Source of the DNA: Selaginella moellendorffii
Taxonomy: Eukaryota; Streptophyta; Lycopodiopsida; Selaginellales; Selaginellaceae
Direction: 5' to 3'
Assembly (NCBI RefSeq): GCF_000143415.4
Contig: NW_003314366.1
Coordinates: 479,886 to 539,230 of the forward strand
DNA: 59,345 bases
In this document: positions 22,011 to 32,691 of the stretch, piece after piece
Layout: each line of letters opens with the position of its first letter
Numbering within the stretch: the stretch's first letter is position 1
Translations under genes and position numbers: made by a program
The notes under the pieces: model-generated
Databases searched by the model: none
Seen by the model: only the letters and a program-made list of their open reading frames with translations
What the model was told of the DNA's origin: nothing

Positions 22011-23704
22011 AGATGAAGTTTGATGTCCTCATCGAACGGTAAACCCTTTCATAAAGTAACACCCACATGTGTTACCATTTCCATCCTTGGCACCCAGCCA
22101 ATATTTGTCTATGGTTTGACACCAAAGGTTCACCATGCCTTGTCCATCCTCTAAGGAGCATAGCCTCTCCAACTTAGAGGCTCATTTGACCACTTGTGGT
22201 GGTTCTCTCCTTTTATTGGTTTAGTTCTCACTAAACCTGTTAGAGACACCTTCTCTAACTCGATCCCACTACACGTTCTCGAGTGGTCTCACTTTCCATC
22301 GATATAACCCTTGCATTTTGGAACCTTTTAATTTTGACTTCTCAAAGTCAATTTCCTAAGTGTCTCCGACACCTCACGTTGCACATGGTGCAACTCCACT
22401 TCCTGTCCTAGGAAGTTCTTTATTTGAGGGCACCATCATCCTCTCTTTGATATCGTGCCACCCTTGGCACTAAGTTCCAGCTATCATAATTCGTGCTAGG
22501 GCGGTCTATGGCCCTATCATTTGGCTACTTTACCACTCCATCCCTTGGAGCTTCCCCCTTCACCAAATCGGAGCAATTGGGAACCTATCCTTGGAAACAT
22601 ATTGCTTTCCAATAATCCATTAGCATCCAACACATTAGTGTTCTTGGACTAACTTTGCCATTTGGCTTCTATCCCATGATTCCCATGGCCCTTTTCTTAG
22701 CCACTAGTCTTTTGCTCCTATCCTTGATTGTTGCACCACGCAACACAGGATCGTCACCTCCATTTTCGAGGTATCCCTTCAATTCCATAGCAAAGACTTT
22801 GCTTTGCCAAGTCTAGAGGGTGTTCACCCCTAGTACGTCTCCTTAGCATTTTCTGCCATGGGCTCTATCATGGCCCAACTTTGAGACCCTCCGATGGATT
22901 TCTTATAGAGACTACTTTCCTCGGACTTATTATGCCATCACATTGACATAGCTCATTTCCCTTAGGTGTTCCTCCCACTTGGTCACCTTGGCCAAGCCAC
23001 ACCATCATCAATAGTTCCAATCAACACTTTGAACTTGGAACTTTATCCCTTAACCTCACAAGGACCTTGTTCTTGTTTTTGGCCATAAGATCACCTAGTG
23101 ATCTAATCTTGGCACGTTAACAGGTTTGCCAATGGGTACTAGGTCTTCCAGACCTTTAAGTTATTCACCATGACCCTGGGGGCATCCCCCACACTTAGCG
23201 GTGCACCCAAGCCAACCTTTCCGGCCAAGGGTCCATGGCAACTAAGACTGGGTGTCCCCATCTCATTCACCACGTCCTTGGTGCCACTTGCACCAAAGTG
23301 TTCAAGTTAGATATGCCGAGCTTTCACACTAAACAATCTAACCATGCATCACGACTTCGAGGCATCCCTCGCTTGGCAGTGTGCCCAAACCAGTCTCCTC
23401 ACTGAGAGTCCATGACCACCGAAATATGAGTGTCCTCATATTCTAAACCATCACCGCGCCCTAGTGAATTGGGACTCGAACCCAAGCACTAGAGGGTCAG
23501 GACTCGAACCCAACCTCCGTATATGCATCTACGAACGGCATCACACAAGATGCCTGGCGTGACTCCCCATGCCGGTGCACCAACTTATATTTAAAACGTG
23601 CTATAGATCACAGCTTAGGAACCTAGTTCCTCCACACTGCCAAGTCCTCTCACTTGACATGTCTGTGATCATGTATGGACTCCTCTATGCTTGGCCCCAT
23701 GGGC
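21997..23704 (-). mobile_element. Retrotransposon R internal region, 3' part
   Basis: Non-coding internal sequence between the 3' LTR and the inserted DNA transposon. No gag or pol motif is visible on either strand, so R appears non-autonomous. It continues at 36,971 after the insertion, as shown by the uninterrupted paralogue at 17,188-18,888. Confidence 0.75.
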
Positions 23705-23708
23705 CACT
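23705..23708. other. Left target-site duplication (CACT) of element 1
   Basis: CACT directly precedes the left terminal inverted repeat and is repeated at 36,967-36,970 directly after the right one. The uninterrupted paralogue near 18,715-18,730 fits a single copy at this point. Confidence 0.8.
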
Positions 23709-23732
23709 AAGCTCTATTTCGTTAAAGTGGGA
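23709..23732 (+). repeat. Left terminal inverted repeat of element 1
   Basis: 24 bp, beginning AAGCTCTATTTCGTTAAA and ending GTGGGA. It is identical to the reverse complement of 36,943-36,966. Inside it, TCCCACTT (23,743-23,750) forms a small second inverted match with AAGTGGGA. Confidence 0.95.
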
Positions 23733-23804
23733 ATTGTCATTATCCCACTTGTAAAATAAGGTTTCCAAACCTTTATATAGTATATAAATATAACAAAATT
23801 CAAC

Positions 23805-24105
23805 TGCATTGAGGCACATGCCATTTTATTTTAAACAAGGAAATGTCTACTCAATCACTTCTCACTGCTTCACCTCTCTCTTCTCCTTGCCATCGTCGTC
23901 CAATTTCTTTCCATCCTTTTAATATTGGCTCAGTTGCTCCGAGTCTAGGTGGAGCCCAAGTCCCCATTCAATCTTTACTTTCCCCTTATTAATAAAACAA
24001 CTTCGTAGACTTCCAATAACATGCTGTAACACTTCTAGTATAATGCAAATCCTCTCAAAGAATTGTCTTTTAATATTAATACAATGGCATGGAACCCCAT
24101 GCCAT
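23805..24105. repeat. Palindrome family copies near the left end
   Basis: A degenerate copy at 23,805-23,826 (GAGGCACATGCCAT) and a clear one at 24,084-24,105 (TGGCATGGAACCCCATGCCA). A half site (CATGCCAT) lies at 24,131-24,138, touching the stop codon of the large gene. Confidence 0.75.
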
Positions 24106-24139
24106 AATAAGTTACATTTTTAAATAAATACATGCCATC

Positions 24140-27100
24140 TCAGACTGTTATTTTTTGCCTCCAACGCCTATACAATAATCTTGGAATTTCATCACTCTCC
24201 ACACTATCAGGATTTAAACCCAATAGTAATGCCATCTCTTCTCTAATACGTCCACGCTCATGTTCAGTGGTCGAAGAACCCATCCGGTTGAGCAGATTAT
24301 GGAGATGCGGATAGTGCTTGGCTAGACAATATACATGCCATAAATGATGACTGGTGTCTGTCTGATCAAATGGCTTCTGATATACCGTTCCATCTGCCAT
24401 TTGGTTGATTTCTGCAGCCACCTCCTGGACTGGCCGGTTCTCTATCACCATCGCTTCAAGCCGTTTTGCAAGGTCCCCCAGAACATACGGTTTCTTCTCC
24501 CTAGTTTCCATACTGCAAGAGATGGGGTGCACTGCATATGTGTGCGTGTTCGCTGCAGTTTTAATCGGCGAGTCATCGATGATGAGGATTTCACTTGACC
24601 TAGCAGTCCGGTTCATCACTACAGCCTCTGCCTTGACGAAGATGGGCTTGCTACCCCTCACATGGACCATAGTCAAGCAATCCTCCTGCGTTAGGAGAAA
24701 GTCAAATGGTAATATTACTCGCGTCTGATCGTGCATCATCTGTAGCAACGTTAATGCATTGTGGCGCATCATGGATGTCCAAACTCCCAATTGCAAATTG
24801 AACCCGGCCCTCTGTTTTAAGTGTCGCATGGTCATTATTAGATCCCGCAGTTTCTCCCGTGTGATTAATGTGAATCTGTCTCTTTTGACCAACTTGCGAC
24901 CGCAGGCTTTGGAGGGTGCAGTGACATTCGAGGACGAGCCACGCTCATGGGAGAAAAGGACACCGTTCAGATAAAAAACGATACAGTACTTTCGCCGTGA
25001 CTCTGAAATGAAATGCGTTAGCATAAAAAATGGTACAAGTCAATTTTACCATCTACAATATTAGCGAATGGTGCTCCCGATGGTCGTTCAGAGGGTTTTG
25101 GTCGAGGAAACGTGAAGGGCGGAAATACTCTCCTCTGCAATGTGGGGTCAATCGCATCCGATGGCGTGTGGGCACATGCCATTTCAGCTGTAGACTCTGG
25201 TACAACTGGCTCAACAGTGGCATGGGGTGGTTCCGATGGCGTGTGATCACACGCCATTTCAGCTGGTGCCTCCGTTGGCAAAGTGGACATGACCGAACAG
25301 GCAGCAGGGGCGGTGTAGGGAGGTTCCAACGGCGCGTAGTCAGACGATTGGGCACACGTTGGAAATGAGGATATGACCGGCTCGGCGGCTGGGGCGGCCT
25401 CATGCGGGTCCAATGGCGCCTGGTCACCGTCAGTTGGATACGTGGACAAGATTGACTCAGTGGTATGGGCAGCATCAAGTGGAGCGTGGTCAGCTTGCTT
25501 GGCGTTGATATGGATAGTAGCCTCCACCAGCTCTGATGACTCTTGCAGGCAAGTAGAGTCCACTGGCGGATCCATATGCATGTCCAAATATCTCCCTTCG
25601 ATTGAGATGGTATCCTCCCGTGCTACTAAAAACAAACTCATTAGCACATTGAATCGACTATACTGTATTTACCATCAACTGCTATTGAGGAACTAGGACC
25701 GATATCACTTGGGCGCACTGCTGATTCTGAAGGATTGGACATACGTTTCGACCCTTGCTTGGCACTATCCTTCCTCGACACTAAAGGCTAGAGTTTGTAT
25801 CTTAATTCAACTGAATAATCTCTACTTACCATTTCTTCTACGACCTACATGGACAATGTTAGAAATGGTAAAAGGTTAGGAATGGATGTACTATTATTTA
25901 CCTGATGGTTTGTCTTGTATGACCTTCCTCCGCTGCTCTTTGGCCACCTCAGGCTGGCCATCGTCGTCATCATCGTCATCGTCGTTATTGTGATCGTCAC
26001 CATTGTGAGGACCATCCAAGTCCTCTTCGTCCTCCTCTTCTTCGTCCTCCTCTTCTTCGTCCTCCTCTTCGTCCTTCTGCTCTTCCTGCTCATTATCTTT
26101 CTCTGGCTCCTCATCCCCCTCTTGCATTTCTTCCATAGGCTGCTCAGGCTGGATTGCTTGTTTTTCCAGGACCATCTTGGAAAAATCATCTGGCCGAGTC
26201 TCCATCTCAAAATACAAGACATCCATAGCCTGTTTTAGTGCGTGACCTAGGACCGTATCCTCACTCGACTGTCTTAACATGGTTTCTGCACGTTCTTGCA
26301 CCCTTCGAAGACGACGAGATGAGAAAAACGTGGCCCTGACTTGAAAAGCATCCCTCATCCATTGTACCTCTCCATTGAGATTGGGGAAGGGGAGTCCGCC
26401 ATAGGAATCTGAGTCAGAAGGTGGTGACTGGCTCCTTTCACTCAGCCCTTGATCTGCAATGAATGGCATGAGCACACACGCCATAACCGCGAGGCATTAC
26501 CTATCATCTTTTCGTTGCCCTTCTTCCTTTTCGAATCAAACGCCTCTGATCCCGACGACTGTCCAACGTGCTTTCGCTTTTTATGACCACTGTCAGTTTG
26601 AGCTTGGCTGGTGCTTGCCTGTTTTGCCTTTGAAGAAGTGTCTCCTGCAAGGAATGGCATGAGACCACACGCCATTGCAAATATAATTTGTACCTCCTTT
26701 TTTCCTATTGCTTGTCTGTTTGTCCTTCTTCGACGCGCCACCAGTGCGCTTTTCAGTCCTCGTGTCTGAATATTCACAACGATCTATAATCAAAATGGCG
26801 TGAGGCCTCACGTGACCTTACCTTGTGCAGGTTGTGACCTCGGCCTAACATCAGTAGCTGTTAACGCCGTTTCAGCATCTGGGGGTGGCCACGCTCCTGC
26901 ATACAGAGCTTGTGAGATAACATTTAAACTTAAAGTGCGTACTCACCAGGTTCGTAGAGAAGATACTGTTTTTCTTTGGCAACTGTAATTATATGCTCCA
27001 TTGAAGTCACCTCTTCAATGGAGTTTGTCACCGCAACACACGGGACACCCTTGAGTAGTGCGGCTCGAAAGAATAGTCCGCCGCAGTTGTACTCGACAAC

Positions 27101-29868
27101 GCATTTGCCCTTGGAGTCACCCGCTATTGCGTTGAAGACCCAGCTGAGCATTTCCCATGCTGCACCTGGAGCTTTCTTTGGATTCGAAAGCTCCATATCC
27201 GTCTTCAGTTCCTCAGGCACGGGTAAATTGACCTCCTTCAGATCAATTCGATCGGCTTTGTTGAACGAAGCTAGGAAGTCACTCCAGTCCCACTCTGCTG
27301 CAGGACCAATAACAAGGGCGACTGTGAAGATGCGGACATTCGTCGGTATCTTCTTCTTAGCCATTATCCCATGGATCTCCCGCATGTCCTTGCCTTTCAA
27401 CCGAGCCTTCACCTCGTTCAAGGCCTTCCAGAACTTGTGATAGGATTCGGAGTCGTAGATCATATAGTGGACTGAAGATTCCACCTCCGCAAGTCCCACC
27501 ATTAAGTCAATGATGGAGCTGACTTCGTCTGCATGAGTGATCTCCTCGTTTGTGAAGTCCATCACACAAAAGATGTTCTTGACCTGCTCATCTCCGCGGG
27601 AAACGATGCTCCTCCACCTTTGATCCTCATCCGAATTCACGTATACCCGGTAAGGTTCTCGATAGGCCTCTGCTGCGGGGTCGAGCTGTTTCTGAAGCCG
27701 GCGGTCGACATCCCTCTTAATGAAATTTGGATACTGATCCAACTTCTCAGCTTTACTTTTCGTGGCATCCCGCAGCAGATCGATGAACTTGGTGGCCCCC
27801 TTCACGTACTCGTCGATGTCTTCATTTGACAAGTCCAGCTCTTCCATCATCTCTTGCGTGGTGTCGATGCTCACCCTCGCCACGGCCACTTGCTCGAAGA
27901 TCCAATCCTTCAATAGCGCACGAGCTCTCAGAGTCGTGCACAAGTCCTCGTATGTCACAATATGGCCGGGAGTCATTTTGGTCTTGTTGAAGACTACCTC
28001 ACCAAGTAGAAGAGCATTAGCCACTGTCAGAAGGTCGTCGTCGTCTAGAGACCGCGAGAAACGCAAGGCGTTGAGCTTCAAATCATTGGGCTTCCGGCCG
28101 TCCTCCACACCCATTGAGTTTAGCAACTCCCCGTCATGGTACCTCCTTAGCACATCTACCCATTTGTCAAAAACAACTTTTGTCGCGAGTAGAATGTTAT
28201 GGATGCTGAGTGTGTCATTGACCCCCAGTGTTTTCGAGAGAAGACTCGAGAATTCCTGCAATGGAAATGGCGTGAGGCCACATGCTATGCCACATGCAAC
28301 GAGGCTTACCTGCCAGGCGCTAGTTGCTAGTGCACGTCCTTGTCCTGGTTTTTGTGGCTTCTTCAGTTGAACCCAGAGCTTCCGTGTTCGTGCCAATGTC
28401 TCGTGCAGACCCGATTTGTAGCACGTTTCTTGCTTGACATTCTGCGCGTGGGAGATGTATATGATAGATCGGAGGGGCGAGTTGCCTTTTATCAGGCGGA
28501 CAACTCTTGTCTTGAAGACTTTCTTCACCTCCTCGCCCACCATAATATCCACAACTATCTGTTGCATCGCCAAGCTAGAATGCTGCCCGGAGACGGCATA
28601 GAACCGGATGTTCTGATCGTCCAACACCTTCCTATTGATCAAGTCTGGAAACCTCGTCTCGCCCTTCATTGTTCGGTAGTAGGGGATCACGTCTGCGATG
28701 TCGGGTGTTACTGGACTTGCCAGCATCTTCTGCTTCAGTTTCTCCACCCACTCATCAGATACTAGCCTGTGGTTGTATTTGCTTTGGATCTCGATACGGC
28801 TCACGTCGATTGTATATACTTTGTTGGAATAGTAACAAGTACTATTATCTGGGACGATTTTTGCTGCCTCTTCTTGCTCTTTCTGCTCTTTGCGGCTCTT
28901 CTTTTTGGTGGGTGTAGTGTTCGAACCCGAGGCAATGGCATCACCGAGTAGCTTCTTTTTTGGAGCAGCAGAGTCGGACGTCGGCTTGAGCTTGACCACC
29001 CTTTTCTGCTTCGGGGTAGTTTCCAGATCGACCCCCTTCCCCTTCGCTTCGCAAACTGGAGGCACTCTCAACGGCTCAATGTTGGAATATAGTTTTTGAA
29101 CATCGCCGTAGGTGAGGTCCGTGGATTCCATGTGATCTTCATAGACCCGCAGCGTCTTTGAAATTGTGGGCCTCCTGGACAACCTCTCCCTAGCTCCCTC
29201 TAGGAATTCCTCATAGCCGCTGCCCCCCTCCGGGAAGCCGCTAGGATGTGCAAGGTGGATCTTGAAGGCGGACGCTGTCTCTACCACAAGTGCCAGTCCA
29301 TATTCTTGCATGGAACTGCATGGAGTGTCTGTCACTTGGATGAGGATCCCCATGCATTCTTTTCTCCCACCATCTGTGTTGTACAGCATCAAATCCTCGC
29401 CTTCCATCCCGAAAGTCCAACTGGTGAGCTCCTCCCCCTTCTCTGCATCCACATTGACAGTGGCTGGAAGAAGAACGCAATTCCTCGCCTGTTCAAAAAT
29501 GCACAACAATTAGAGCTGACAGATGAAAAGCTAGCAGCTGGAAATAACGTGAGGCCACACGCCATTCACCACTGCATCAGATGTCTTGAGGCTGCATCCT
29601 AAGATGGCGTGAGGCTACACGCCATCTGTAACCGGACTGCACTCGAGAGCCCAATCGGTGCATGCCAATGTTGCTACTGAATGGCATGTGGCCTCATGCC
29701 ATTTTCTACTTCGTCTAAAAGACTTACCATTTGAAGCCGAATGGAGGCCGTGACAATCGAGGCCGGACTCGCTGGCGAATGTGCACTGTGTGTGCAGCGG
29801 ATCGTAGCAGCAAGGCTACTCTGCCACTTACAGTTGGAGAGTGGTGCTGAAATCTCCCGGGACGCCAA
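24140..29868 (-). CDS. Multidomain ParB-like / methyltransferase-like / FCP1-like protein of element 1
   Basis: Proposed exons (minus strand, 5' to 3'): 29868-29728, 29488-28310, 28255-26947, 26896-26822, 26783-26694, 26644-26501, 26453-25902, 25844-25830, 25780-25673, 25625-25050, 25002-24140. All introns are GT-AG. The first two are phase 0 and the rest phase 1. The total is 5,052 nt, 1,683 residues. Regions: ParB-like, about 271-385 (RIEIQ, NHRLVSDEW, FYAVSGQHSSLAMQQ); lysine-rich linker before it; C-terminal methyltransferase-like segment, about 780-870 (GKCVVEYNCGGLFFRAA, degenerate for the D-P-F-x-G-S-G motif); Asp/Glu run near 1,100-1,150; Pro/Thr repeats in exon 10; FCP1/NIF-like HAD fold, 1,400-1,620 (VFYLNGVLF, VWTSMM, LIIDDSP). 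The first HAD motif lacks both Asp residues, so phosphatase activity is doubtful. The 15-nt exon is the least certain. Domain calls are by eye. DNA binding within the transposon system is my inference. Confidence 0.72.
25161..25257. repeat. Two palindromes inside exon 10 of the large gene
   Basis: 25,161-25,182 (TGGCGTGTGGGCACATGCCA) and 25,236-25,257 (TGGCGTGTGATCACACGCCA, a perfect palindrome with A/T added at each end). Both are read in frame as EMAC-x-HTPS within a repeated Pro/Thr-rich segment. They are part of the protein unless they lie in an unrecognised alternative intron. Confidence 0.8.
25265..25530 (-). repeat. Degenerate 25-30-residue coding repeats in exon 10
   Basis: The encoded segment repeats a unit of about 25-30 residues: DHAPLDAAHTTES, DQAPLDPHEAAPA, DYAPLEPPYTAPA, then DHTPSEPPHATVE nearer the 3' side. 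The last two units carry the palindromes. It is probably a flexible linker between the acidic part and the FCP1-like domain. Confidence 0.6.
26463..26816. repeat. Three palindromes, one in each of introns 4-6
   Basis: 26,463-26,484 lies in the 47-nt intron 26,454-26,500. 26,654-26,675 lies in the 49-nt intron 26,645-26,693. 26,795-26,816 lies in the 38-nt intron 26,784-26,821. In each case the 22-bp palindrome fills about half of the intron. In all three it leaves only the donor and a short acceptor such as ATTGCAG or GATTATAG. Confidence 0.85.
28256..28309 (-). other. 54-nt intron 2 with palindrome copy (28,267-28,288)
   Basis: The donor is CAG|GTAAGC and the acceptor CATTGCAG|GAA. The intron is a multiple of three without a stop, so retention would add 18 residues and keep the frame. 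The palindrome (GGCGTGAGGCCACATGC core) is followed by an overlapping partial copy (GCCACATGC). Confidence 0.7.
29489..29727 (-). other. 239-nt intron 1 of the large gene with three palindromes
   Basis: The donor is ATG|GTAAGT at 29,727 and the acceptor TTTTTGAACAG|GCG at 29,489. Palindromes are at 29,544-29,565, 29,604-29,625 and 29,681-29,702. This intron is four to six times longer than the others (38-57 nt). Other acceptors inside it would also be possible, but only this one continues the long frame in phase 0. Confidence 0.65.
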
Positions 29869-29934
29869 GTGGGCTGCGTGTGGGTGGTGGAGTGGGCGGC
29901 GGAGTTGGCGGCGAAGTTACAAACTGGGTGTGTC

Positions 29935-30118
29935 TTGAAGTGGACGCCGATGCACACGAGCGCGATGCGAGCGCGAGTGTGATGCAAGCGCGAGTGGACG
30001 CCGATGCACACGAGAAACCTGTAGAGAAGTGAGCGTGATCGCGAGTGGGAGCGCGATGCGAGCGGGAGCGCGAGTGTGATGCGAGCGCGAGCGCGAGTGT
30101 GCGAGCGCGAGTACAAAG
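29935..30118. repeat. CG-rich GAGCGCGAG array upstream of the large gene
   Basis: Repeated GCGAGCGCGAGTGTGATGC-like units, 70-190 bp upstream of the first exon on the minus strand. Such a CG-dense patch inside a transposon promoter would be a target for methylation control (inference). Confidence 0.7.
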
Positions 30119-30460
30119 CAAAATGCAAAACCTAACCTCACACGCGCGAAATGTCACAACGGTTGGTAATCCCGCCACGTCATCATTCCTCGGACTTGGG
30201 CGCCACCATTAATTTCTGGATTGCCGCGCGCATGCAAGCACGCAAAATCCAAAAGAAATCCGCAACGTCATCATTCCTCGGACTGCATGCACGCAAAATC
30301 CAAAAGAAAGATCATGATTGGGATATCATTTAATACCCTCGCTATATTTATACCATGCATGATTGGATATTCCAAAGCATCTTGTATTTCCAAAAATGGC
30401 AGATGTTCAGCTAAATAAAGAAATTCTATCTGTTTCTATTTTTCTCTCAAATCAATATTA

Positions 30461-31034
30461 TAGCGTGTGGGCTCATGCAATTTTGAACCAAAGAAACCCA
30501 AAAAACGTTGGACCCAAAATATTTTGAAAAAACCCAAAAAACCCTAAACATTTTAAACCCAAAAATCCAGGCGTCCTGTGGCGTTATTCCTTCAATGGCG
30601 TGTGGGCGCATGCCATTTTCAGGGCCAAATGCTGAATGGAGAAAAATTCCCTTTCAGTGCAAATGCTGCAAGAGGCAGATGCCGAGCACAAAGGACTGTA
30701 ACTACCTCACATGACACAGATAAACTTTTCTCTATTTGGCAAAGATAAACTTTATAGCGTGTGGGCTCATGCAATTTTGAACCCAAAAAATGCACTAAAA
30801 AATTCTCGGCGTCATCTGGCATTATCTCTTGAATGGCGTGGGGCCGCATGCCATTTTCAGGGGCACATAGGAGTATATTCCTAGGATATTCTGACACGCG
30901 CGAGATTTTTTTGAGTTTTCTGGAGATCCAACCGTTAGATCGCAACTAGATTTTACAGAATGGTATACAATGTCTTTCTTGATGACTCTGCAAAGAAGCA
31001 TCTCAATCGGACACCACATGAGACCACACGAGCC
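30461..31034. repeat. Palindrome copies in the left half of the control region
   Basis: 30,461-30,482 (degenerate), 30,595-30,616, 30,754-30,775 (degenerate), 30,833-30,854 (TGGCGTGGGGCCGCATGCCA), and a weak copy at 31,013-31,034. Confidence 0.75.
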
Positions 31035-31327
31035 TTACAATGTTTCAGGGGCATTTGCCATAGATCCGACCGTTATTTTGCTCCAAGATTTCACAGTTTG
31101 GTGTGCATTGACCTTTCCATCGAAACTGCAAAGGGACATCACAATCAGATGCGGGATCACAAGAAACTAACTTCACTAACTCTGGTTTCACCAAGATCTA
31201 CGTAAGGAGTTATGAAATGAAAGGACCCTCTCTATTGAAATGTGTTTATGGTCCTAGGGGCATTGTGACATATCAAAGGATTTTGCATCAAGTTCTGTAT
31301 TTGCATGTTTATCAAGCTACTGAATTG

Positions 31328-31362
31328 CTAAACCCTAAACCCTAAACCCTAAACCCTAAACA
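31328..31362. repeat. Interstitial telomere-type repeats (CCCTAAA)n
   Basis: Nearly five plant-type telomere units in tandem (CTAAACCCTAAACCC...). They sit in the middle of the divergent control region. Telo-box motifs also occur in plant promoters, so a promoter role is possible. Confidence 0.9.
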
Positions 31363-31696
31363 TGTGGCAAATGCTGCGTGAAGAAAGATGCCCTTTCTGG
31401 GCAAATGCTGTAAGAGGCAGATGCCGAGCAGATGTATCTCAGGCTAGCGAAGGGGACGAACGAAAGCTAGCTATAAACATGACGGGATGCAAATAGATTA
31501 CTAGGCTGGTCCTACGAAAATCAAAAACCATAATTGAAAACATTGAAAATGCAAAAAGAAAGGTTTATAATATTTTTGAATTTTAGGCAACCAAAGGAAT
31601 GTAAGTAGGGCATGTGTTTGTAAGTTTAAAAATGCCTCAACCACTTAAATTCCCAAGTAAATAAAGCTGTTTCTATTTTTGGTACAGGTAAACTTT

Positions 31697-31826
31697 ATAG
31701 CGTGTGGGCTCATGCAATTTTGAACCCAAAAATGCACCAAAAAATGCTCGACTAGCATTATTCTTTGAATGGCGTGTGGCCTTATGTCAAGCATTATTCT
31801 TTGAATGGCGTGTGGCCTTATATTGC
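31697..31826. repeat. Palindrome copies with a 36-bp tandem duplication
   Basis: 31,697-31,718, 31,769-31,790 and 31,805-31,826. The last two belong to a direct 36-bp duplication that begins AGCATTATTCTTTGAATGGC. Both have a damaged right arm. Confidence 0.75.
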
Positions 31827-32169
31827 CATAAATGGACGTACACACACAGCGTAATTATTCCTTTACACGGCGAATAATCTTGGCGCGGATCGCTGACATG
31901 GCATGGCAAAGTTCGAATCACTGACATGGCACAGCTGGATCGAGGCAAGGACATGATGTGACAAAGTTCAACCTCCGACAGCAAAGTCTAGAAGCTACTC
32001 AGTTTGAAATTTGTCAGAGGAATCATAAGATCTGGTTTGTCAGAGGATTTGATGTGACGTTCAAGCGTGTGTTATTTTTGAATTCTCGAACTCATTCCTA
32101 GGTCTATCATTTTTGTGTGCCGTGTTCTTGGTTCCGCTGAGCGCAGTGAGCGCTGCTTGTGTAAGCGGC

Positions 32170-32335
32170 GTTGTGGGCTGTGGTTTATGTGTCTACGAGC
32201 GGTTGCGGCATTGCGAGCGCCATTGCGAGCGGCAGTTTATGCGAGTGGCAGTTTGTGCGAGCGGCGCTACGAGCAGTTGCGGTGTTGCGAGCGGCGCTAC
32301 GAGTAGTTGCGGTGTTGCGAGCGGCACTGTCTTTG
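32170..32335. repeat. CG-rich GCGAGCGGC array upstream of the transposase
   Basis: Repeats of GTTGCGAGCGGCGCTACGAG and related units, about 350-520 bp upstream of the transposase start. It mirrors the CG-rich array on the other side of the control region. Confidence 0.7.
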
Positions 32336-32392
32336 GTGTGGCTACCGCTTCCTCTTGATATTCGGCACTTGTGCTTCCTGGTATGTTCACCA

Positions 32393-32609
32393 TGGAATGG
32401 CTTAGGACCACATTTAGAAATGGCATGAGGCCACATGCCATCTTGGGCCCTTGCAATTTCATGGCTAGCGTATTGTCATGTATGTTTTTACTTGCCTGCA
32501 GCTGTGTGTATATCAAGATGGCATGAGGCCTCATGCCAATTTTGTGAATGCGAAATTTCACGTGGGTGTCAATAGCATGTTTGAATAATGGCATGTGGCC
32601 TCATGCTAT
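32393..32609. repeat. Palindrome copies upstream of the transposase
   Basis: A weak copy near 32,393, then 32,420-32,441 (TGGCATGAGGCCACATGCCA), 32,518-32,539 (TGGCATGAGGCCTCATGCCA) and 32,588-32,609. They lie within 300 bp of the start codon, probably in the 5' UTR or its intron. Confidence 0.8.
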
Positions 32610-32691
32610 TGAGGTTGTTTGGTATGTTATGATTTAGGCCATTCTCCAATCATTTTTTGTATGGTCTTAACTTCTTTTCTGCACTTTCAGA

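Larger units (their letters stand above)
29869..32691. promoter_or_regulatory. Divergent control region of element 1
   Basis: 2.8 kb between the start codons of the two divergent genes, with no credible gene of its own. It holds CG-rich arrays on both gene-proximal sides, a telomere-type repeat, at least three copies of a longer repeat (near 30,460, 30,754 and 31,697, each with AGCGTGTGGGCTCATGCAAT followed by TTTGAACCCA), and eleven or more palindromes. A pyrimidine-rich acceptor (CTGCACTTTCAG) ends two bases before the transposase ATG, so a 5' UTR intron is likely. Confidence 0.6.

Noticed and set aside
23705-23715. CACTA at the left border, suggesting a CACTA transposon end
   Set aside because: CACT is also present on the same strand after the right end, so it is the target duplication. 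The right inverted end does not start with CACTA.
29681-29702. The palindromes as independent MITE insertions
   Set aside because: At 22 bp they carry no interior and no visible target duplications, and they occur only inside element 1.
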